A DNA stretch of 64,000 nucleotides from contig RSEH01000144.1 in assembly GCA_006503475.1 (NCBI GenBank), positions 57,367-121,366 on the forward strand, written 5' to 3'. A model generated the notes under the pieces. The model was not told where the DNA came from. It searched no databases and saw nothing but the letters and a program-made list of their open reading frames with translations. Source of the DNA: Stentor roeselii (lineage: Eukaryota; Ciliophora; Heterotrichea; Heterotrichida; Stentoridae). The position numbers and the translations under genes are program-made. Positions 58,345 through 64,000 of the stretch are shown here, piece by piece. Every line of letters starts with the position of its first letter. Position 1 is the first letter of the stretch.

Positions 58345-61300
58345 ATGGAGTCATCTGGTTCACAGAAAGTAGCGAGAGAAGAAAAACTCGAAATTCCTGG
58401 AGATAATGATGACCCTAAAGGAGCTGAGCTCCAAAAGAAGATACATAAGTACTATGCAAGGTATTCGGGATATAAAGGAGCAACATATTCATGGCCGAAG
58501 GTAACCTTTGAAAAAGGAGGACATTCAGCTTTGGTGTATTGCTGTTCTTACTCTCCTGATGGAAATTATCTGGCAGCTGGATCACTAGACAAAGTTGTTA
58601 AAATCTGGAATATAAAAGAGAAAAGAGAAGAGTTTACTCTTAATGGACATTCATCTTTAACAATTTGCTGTTGTTACTCTCCTGACGGAAAATATCTGGC
58701 AACTGGATCATACGACAAAACTGCTAAAATCTGGAATATTAAAGAGCGAAGAGAAGAGTTCACTCTGAAAGGGCATTCAGATTGTGTGCATTGCTGTTCT
58801 TACTCTCCTGATGGAAATTATCTGGCAACTGGATCATTCGACAACACTGTTAAAATCTGGAATATAAATAAACAAAAAGAAGAGTTGACTCTAAAGGGAC
58901 ATTTAGATTGGGTGCGTTACTGTTGTTACTCTCCTGATGGAAATCATCTGGCAACTGGATCAACAGACAACACGATTAAAATCTGGAATATAAAAAAGAA
59001 AAGAGAAGAGTTCACTCTGAAGGGAAATTCAAATTTTATAGCTTTCTGTTGTTACTCTCCTGATGGAAATTATCTGGCTGCTGGATCATACAATAAAAAG
59101 GTTAAAATCTGGAATATAAAAAAGAAAAGAGAAGAGTTCACTCTGAAGGGACATGAAGCTTCGGTAGTTTGCTGTTCTTACTCTCCTGATGGAAATTATC
59201 TGGCAACTGGATCAGACGACAACACGGTTAAAATCTGGAATATTAAAGAGAAAAGAGAAGAATTCAGTCTTAATGCGCATTCAAGTCGGATGCATTGCTG
59301 TTCTTACTCTCCTGATGGAAATTATGTGGCAACTGCATCAGCAGATGGCACACTTAAAATCTGGAATATTAAAGAGAAAAGAAAAGAGTTTATTCTGGAT
59401 GGACATTCAACTTTCATACATTGCTGTTCTTACTCACCTGATGGAAATTATCTGGCAGCTGGATCAGACGACAACACGGCTAAAATCTGGAATATTAAAG
59501 AGCAAAGAGAAGAGTTTACTATTGATGGACATTCATCTTTGGTAACTTGCTGTTCTTACTCTCCTGATGGAATTTATCTGGCAACTGGTTCAGGAGACGA
59601 TACTGTTAAAATCTGGAATATAAAAGAGAAAAGAGAAGAGTTTACTCTTAATGGACATTCATTTTTAGCAATTTGCTGCACTTACTCTCCTGATGGAAAA
59701 TATCTGGCGATTGGATCATATGACAATACTGTTAAAATCTGTAATATTAAAGAAAAAAGAGAAGATTTCACTCTTAATGGACATTCAGCTTTTGTATATT
59801 GCTGCTCTTACTCTCCTGATGGAAATTATCTGGCAACTGGATCAGGTGATAGCAAAGTTAAAATCTGGAATATTAAAGAGCAAATAGAAGAGTTTACTCT
59901 GAATGGGCATTCAACTCAGGTATTTTGCTGTTGTTACTCTCCTGATGGAAAATATCTGGCGACTGGATCAGGAGACAAGACAGTTAAAATCTGGAATATA
60001 AAAGAACAAAGAGAAGAGTTAACTATTAATAAACATTCAAGTTCGTTATCTTGCTGTTCTTACTCTCCTGATGGAAAATATCTGGCAACTGGATCAGGAG
60101 ACAACACTGTTAAAATCTGGAATATTAAAGAGCATAGAGAAGAGTACACTCTTATTGGACATTCAGCTTTGGTAACTTGCTGTTCTTACTCTCCTGATGG
60201 AAATTATCTGGCAACTGCATCATACGACACAACGGTGAAAATCTGGGATATAAAAGAGCATAGAGAAGAGGCCACCCTAAAACGATTTTCACCTTTGGTA
60301 TCTTGCTTTTCTAACACTCCTGATGGAGATTATCTGGAAAATGAATCAGAAGACAAAACAGTTAAAATTTGGAATATAAAAGAGCTAAGAGAAGTTGAAA
60401 ATTTTAAAATCTATCCTGAAGAAAGATTTGATAAGCATATTATAAGTTGGATAAATTCTTTAAAAAGTAATATATTATCAACTAATAACGATATGACTAT
60501 ATGTTCCAATGACGGATTATTTACCATCCAAATTAAAGATACTAGCAACACTATAAGTTGTAGTAGCACTAATGTTAAAGAAGATTTTAGTTTGAGATAT
60601 GAAAACTCTAAATTTATAACTATGCTTTTAATTGATAATGAAAAGTATCTATTGGCTGTACACGAGAGCAGTATTATTAAGATATGTTTTAGGAACAAAT
60701 TGTTATATATATTAAATGAAAATCTATCAAGATGCATAATTAAAAGAAAAGATCTTAAATTACTATTAAATGATGCAAAAGTAGCTGTATTTATCTATGA
60801 GTACTATAAGGAATATTATCATAGTAAAATTAAAATTGAGGAGCAACTACCAATTATTGTTAGTGAATATCTTGAGCAATTCAATACCAATAAAATAACT
60901 GAAAATGCACTAAATTTATCTAAATATCTTGCTAAATTTGCAAAATTGAATTATAAGCTGCGATATCTTAATGATGATGCAAGCATAATCCTTACAGAGC
61001 ATTTTTCTAAAAGCAGAAACAAAGGAGATAGTTTAGAAGGAAACTATTATAACCAGATTTTGATGTTTTTGTATGATTCGATAAGTGAATTTGATGCAAA
61101 GCTAAAGATAAGGATTTTATTGGACCAGCTAAATAAAACAAGAAAATTTGAAAATATGAGCATTAAGAACAATAACCCTTGGAGATTCTTAGAAATGAAA
61201 AAATTTATTAATATCGAAAAACTCTCAGAAAATTGCTTATATAAAACAATAAATCATAAACATTTTAGAATCGAGTTATTCTGCTCAATTTATTCTAATA

Positions 61301-62043
61301 GAAAGGTTCTTGTCAAGAAATATATTTTTAATGAAAATATTAATAAAAAGCTAGCAAAAGCAGTTGAGTTTGAGTTTGAAAAAGAAGCAAAGTGCTATGA
61401 GCTTTTAGATAAATATAGAAATAATGAAAACTCATTTTGTGAATACTTTGGCTCAATTAAGTCAGAAAATAGTTTTTCAATTGTTACCAACAACTATGGT
61501 ATGAAGCTCTTTGATTTGATAAATAAATTGAAAAATTTTAACTCAGTAGGTGAATATAATCTTTCAGTAGCCCAACTAACAATCATTGTTAAATCTTTAG
61601 TTGAATCATATGCATTTTTAGCAAGTCATAGCATTCTCCACCGTTCTATTAGTTCAAAATCATTACTAGTTAACGAAAATTTTTATTTTGCAATAACTGA
61701 TTTTACTTTTGCGGCAATCAAAATTGATGATGTTTGGTACGAATCTAAAACCAATTTATTGAAATACTATAAATATCCTCCTGAAGAAGAAATTGAAAAT
61801 TCAATAAACGATCTCGAAAAATGCGATGTTTTCTCTTTGGGTTTAGTTATTCTTCAGTTAGTTCACTTAGAAAATATCTCAGAAATAAAGAAAAATTTAG
61901 ATTTTTTTATTCAAAAACTGGAAAAAATGAACTTGCAATGGCTGCAAAATTTACTTCGAAAAATGTTATGCAAACCTGAAGAGCGGTTCCATTTTTATGA
62001 ACTCAGAAAATTATTAGATAGTGACATCACTGAACGATTTTAA
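58345..62043 (+). CDS. WD40-repeat protein fused to a degenerate protein kinase domain
   Basis: 1232 residues, one exon, stop TAA. After a 50-residue polar start come 15 tandem WD40 units of exactly 42 residues (126 bp), with YSPDGNYLATGS and VKIWNIKE nearly unchanged in each; the last is eroded. After a helical linker, residues about 1000-1220 follow a kinase fold: KVLVKKY (lysine), then HRSISSKSLLVN where HRD would be and ITDFTFAAIK where DFG would be. The catalytic Asp is Ser and the DFG Gly is Thr, and no glycine loop is visible, so this is a predicted pseudokinase. The 15 units would make two propellers plus one extra blade. A scaffold or sensing role is inferred. Confidence 0.85.
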   Translation: MESSGSQKVAREEKLEIPGDNDDPKGAELQKKIHKYYARYSGYKGATYSWPKVTFEKGGHSALVYCCSYSPDGNYLAAGSLDKVVKIWNIKEKREEFTLNGHSSLTICCCYSPDGKYLATGSYDKTAKIWNIKERREEFTLKGHSDCVHCCSYSPDGNYLATGSFDNTVKIWNINKQKEELTLKGHLDWVRYCCYSPDGNHLATGSTDNTIKIWNIKKKREEFTLKGNSNFIAFCCYSPDGNYLAAGSYNKKVKIWNIKKKREEFTLKGHEASVVCCSYSPDGNYLATGSDDNTVKIWNIKEKREEFSLNAHSSRMHCCSYSPDGNYVATASADGTLKIWNIKEKRKEFILDGHSTFIHCCSYSPDGNYLAAGSDDNTAKIWNIKEQREEFTIDGHSSLVTCCSYSPDGIYLATGSGDDTVKIWNIKEKREEFTLNGHSFLAICCTYSPDGKYLAIGSYDNTVKICNIKEKREDFTLNGHSAFVYCCSYSPDGNYLATGSGDSKVKIWNIKEQIEEFTLNGHSTQVFCCCYSPDGKYLATGSGDKTVKIWNIKEQREELTINKHSSSLSCCSYSPDGKYLATGSGDNTVKIWNIKEHREEYTLIGHSALVTCCSYSPDGNYLATASYDTTVKIWDIKEHREEATLKRFSPLVSCFSNTPDGDYLENESEDKTVKIWNIKELREVENFKIYPEERFDKHIISWINSLKSNILSTNNDMTICSNDGLFTIQIKDTSNTISCSSTNVKEDFSLRYENSKFITMLLIDNEKYLLAVHESSIIKICFRNKLLYILNENLSRCIIKRKDLKLLLNDAKVAVFIYEYYKEYYHSKIKIEEQLPIIVSEYLEQFNTNKITENALNLSKYLAKFAKLNYKLRYLNDDASIILTEHFSKSRNKGDSLEGNYYNQILMFLYDSISEFDAKLKIRILLDQLNKTRKFENMSIKNNNPWRFLEMKKFINIEKLSENCLYKTINHKHFRIELFCSIYSNRKVLVKKYIFNENINKKLAKAVEFEFEKEAKCYELLDKYRNNENSFCEYFGSIKSENSFSIVTNNYGMKLFDLINKLKNFNSVGEYNLSVAQLTIIVKSLVESYAFLASHSILHRSISSKSLLVNENFYFAITDFTFAAIKIDDVWYESKTNLLKYYKYPPEEEIENSINDLEKCDVFSLGLVILQLVHLENISEIKKNLDFFIQKLEKMNLQWLQNLLRKMLCKPEERFHFYELRKLLDSDITERF
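58513..60402 (+). repeat. 15 tandem 126-bp WD40-coding units
   Basis: Each unit encodes 42 residues and repeats at DNA level, with stretches such as TCTCCTGATGGAAATTATCT shared between units. DNA-level similarity well above what protein constraint needs suggests recent duplication or gene conversion. This is a likely hotspot for assembly collapse or copy-number change. Confidence 0.9.
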
Positions 62044-62419
62044 GTTCAGCTATAGCTTTAGTAATAAATAAGATTAGAAATCTGAAAAATTATTAAGAAT
62101 TATTGTACATATTTATTAAAGAATGAATAAATTAATCTCCAAACAATGGCTTTTTCTTATTATTTGAATACACTTAAACTTTAAAACTCTTTTGATTTTA
62201 CTAATTCTAGCACTCTTACAACTATTTTTTCACTAATTCACAATTATTATTTTAATCATTACTTTGTATAAATTAAAACTTATTAAATACATTTGAAAGG
62301 GATTCATATTTTAATATTATATGATATCTTCAATATCCTCAGAGGAACTTCGAGAGTTTGAAACTTGAAACACTATAAATTATTAAAAAAGTAGCAAGAT
62401 AGGTATAAACTATCTAAGA
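62044..62419. other. AT-rich gap, 376 bp
   Basis: Nothing recognisable between the WD40-pseudokinase gene and the zinc-finger relic. Confidence 0.5.
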
Positions 62420-62715
62420 TTACAAGATCATAATATGAAAAAGGTTTAAAATAAGAGTGATCTTACTGACAAGTGAAAGGACTTGAGTTTTTAAAGAGTT
62501 TTCAGAGGCTGAAAGACTTTGAAGACTTGCTATGAGCTTTCGCTTGTCTTTGATATCGATATATTTTAAGGCTTTATGGCTGAATGAACCTGGCTTTGAT
62601 TTTCAGAGGCGTGAGTTGCGTAGTGTTTATAACAATAACAGATTAAGGAACCTCTAGAGTCGCAAGCTAATTCAGAAATCTCACTACATCCTTCTAAAAA
62701 GCACGAAATATCCAT
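62420..62715 (-). pseudogene. B-box-like zinc-finger/coiled-coil gene remnant
   Basis: An ATG at 62715 opens a 49-residue frame (MDISCFLEGCSEISELAC, then CYCYKHYATH) whose Cys/His order resembles a B-box-type zinc finger. It stops at 62566, but the +1 frame continues a coiled coil (KYIDIKDKRKLIASLQSLS, then ENSLKTQVLSLVSKI) to 62420. A one-base shift around 62585 would join them; no 15-nt intron fits. It looks like the truncated front of a longer zinc-finger/coiled-coil protein. Too short for routine gene finding. Confidence 0.5.
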
Positions 62716-63570
62716 TTATAACTTTGACTACTGCTCAGAATATTCAATATGTAAAGCGATTGGAGTAAAGAAGGAGAAAATGATTAGAAAGAATATTTGG
62801 AATCAATTTTACTATTAACAACCAAAACAATTTTAGTAAACATTAAGATATAATCAATCTTCTAAAAAAATACTGTTGCTCATATTGTTCTATAAAATGA
62901 TAAACTACTTTCTGTCTAAAATATCAATAAATAGAATTTGGACTTCAAATAAAGAACTTATTTTTTAACACCCTCAAGAAATTGTAAGTATTCACTAATG
63001 AGGCAAGAAAAATTAGATATATATCTAGAATTTAAAGATAACCATTCAAAACATCATTAGTAAGTAAATCAAACAATGAATGGAATCTAAAAGATAGACT
63101 TTATTTCTTGGATCAACTATACCTAAATAGATAAAATTTTTCAGTGTCTAATTTGTGAGAAATAATTAATGTATATAAATTATTTTAACTTTGAGTTTAT
63201 TTATGGACACTATGATTTCAGTGCTATGAATAAGTTAGTTTTTTGGGAAAAATATATTATTGATAAAGAATTAGTATTATTTCTGGACTATTATATGATT
63301 ATTTTCAAATATAAATGAAGATGATTTGGCTAGATCGATGCTAAAAATATTAATTATTTTTCTAATTACTATCAATCCTACTATTAAAATTACCAATAAC
63401 TCATTTGAATAACAGTAAATATTAAAAATCTGTAAATTACTTTATTAATTGGAAGATATGAGATATTCATGATAATCACAATTTTCCAATTTCAGGATAG
63501 AAGTTATTTTCTATCACTATTCACATATCTTTGATCTAATCAGAAATTCAATGAATTAACTCTCCAGTAG
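62716..63570. other. AT-rich gap, 855 bp
   Basis: Stops in all frames; no gene, repeat or RNA element recognised. Confidence 0.5.
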
Positions 63571-64000
63571 CTAACATTCATAGATTTCGAAAAGTAATTG
63601 AAGTATTTTCATAAAGATGACCATTAAGCAAACATTTAGCACTTTCATATCAATATTAGCAGTCCAAATATCATTATTATACCTAAAGATCATCAAATGA
63701 TTATTTACTAATGTTTTAACATAAAGACATTTAACTTTAAGATCTATTTTCTTGAAACAACTTCTTGTCTGGAGGTCCCATATAATCAAGTAATGATCTT
63801 GGCCTTCTGAAATAATTTTCGAAGCACTTGAGATGAATGCAAGAGTTTACATTTGAGATTCATTAGGTTTAAAATTAAAGAAATTTATACCTGCAAAATC
63901 TTTAGAGGTACTGTGAAAATAAGCTGGTAAAGCCATGCAGTTGTTGATTCACACGCTCTAAGAATTGAATTCGTTAATCAATTTCATAAGAAAAAGGATT
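63571..64000 (-). pseudogene. WD40-repeat gene remnant, runs off the window
   Basis: The minus-strand frame reads KDFAGINFFNFKPNESQM, a TAA, then TLAFISSASKIISEGQDH and LIIWDLQTRSCFKKI, a WD40 blade ending. Further upstream are an in-frame TAG and TGA. Downstream the +1 frame gives KCLLNGHLYENTS, the GH start of a next blade, so there is also a frameshift. It is a decayed WD40 gene whose 5' part may extend past the window end. Confidence 0.55.

Overview
The window looks like macronuclear DNA of a heterotrich ciliate, most likely Stentor or a close relative. Three things point there. First, at least 12 introns can be placed by joining broken reading frames, and every one is exactly 15 nt. Second, TAA, TAG and TGA all end intact genes (TGA ends the potassium-channel gene and one of the paralogous genes near 42 kb), so the code is standard, unlike Blepharisma, Paramecium or Tetrahymena. 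Third, the families are ciliate-like: giant cysteine-rich membrane proteins, beta-helix multi-pass proteins and GPI-anchored cysteine-rich proteins. No bacterial, viral or transposon gene was recognised, and I found no tRNA or rRNA gene.

Layout. 1-3441: a partial helical protein and a deubiquitinase with many zinc-binding cysteines (minus strand). 3981-5795: an ABCG half-transporter, followed by a 1.9 kb AT-rich gap. 7702-20557: a signalling neighbourhood in which five proteins start with a predicted N-myristoylation site (AGC kinase, C2 protein, ubiquitin-like protein, F-box/ankyrin protein, MORN protein), interleaved with a PC4-type coactivator, an ELAPOR-like receptor, a membrane cyclic-nucleotide phosphodiesterase and a TM/helical protein. 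21237-37102: a GPI-anchored protein, a voltage-gated K+ channel with a cyclic-nucleotide-binding fold, an EF-hand/WD40 protein, a 2210-residue cysteine-rich membrane protein, a second GPI-anchored protein, ZSWIM7/SWS1 and casein kinase 1. 37608-47269: a P1B copper ATPase, several unknown proteins including a tail-to-tail paralogous pair, a PLAC8 protein and uridine kinase. 47352-52874: a 1830-residue beta-helix membrane protein.

From 52.9 kb to the end the character changes. Gaps are longer, AT-rich, and hold decayed genes (five relics described). Among them lie two intact fast-evolving genes: a protein with an HExxH metalloprotease motif, and a fusion of 15 nearly identical WD40 units with a degenerate kinase domain.

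Two features stand out. All 12 firm introns, plus one further candidate, have A at position 10 and end in YAG. Gene packing is extreme: start codons of opposite genes lie 4 and 7 bp apart, tandem genes are separated by 2-4 bp, and two convergent pairs share bases between their stop codons. Coordinates and splices are read by eye. Family names come from motif recognition, not database searches.
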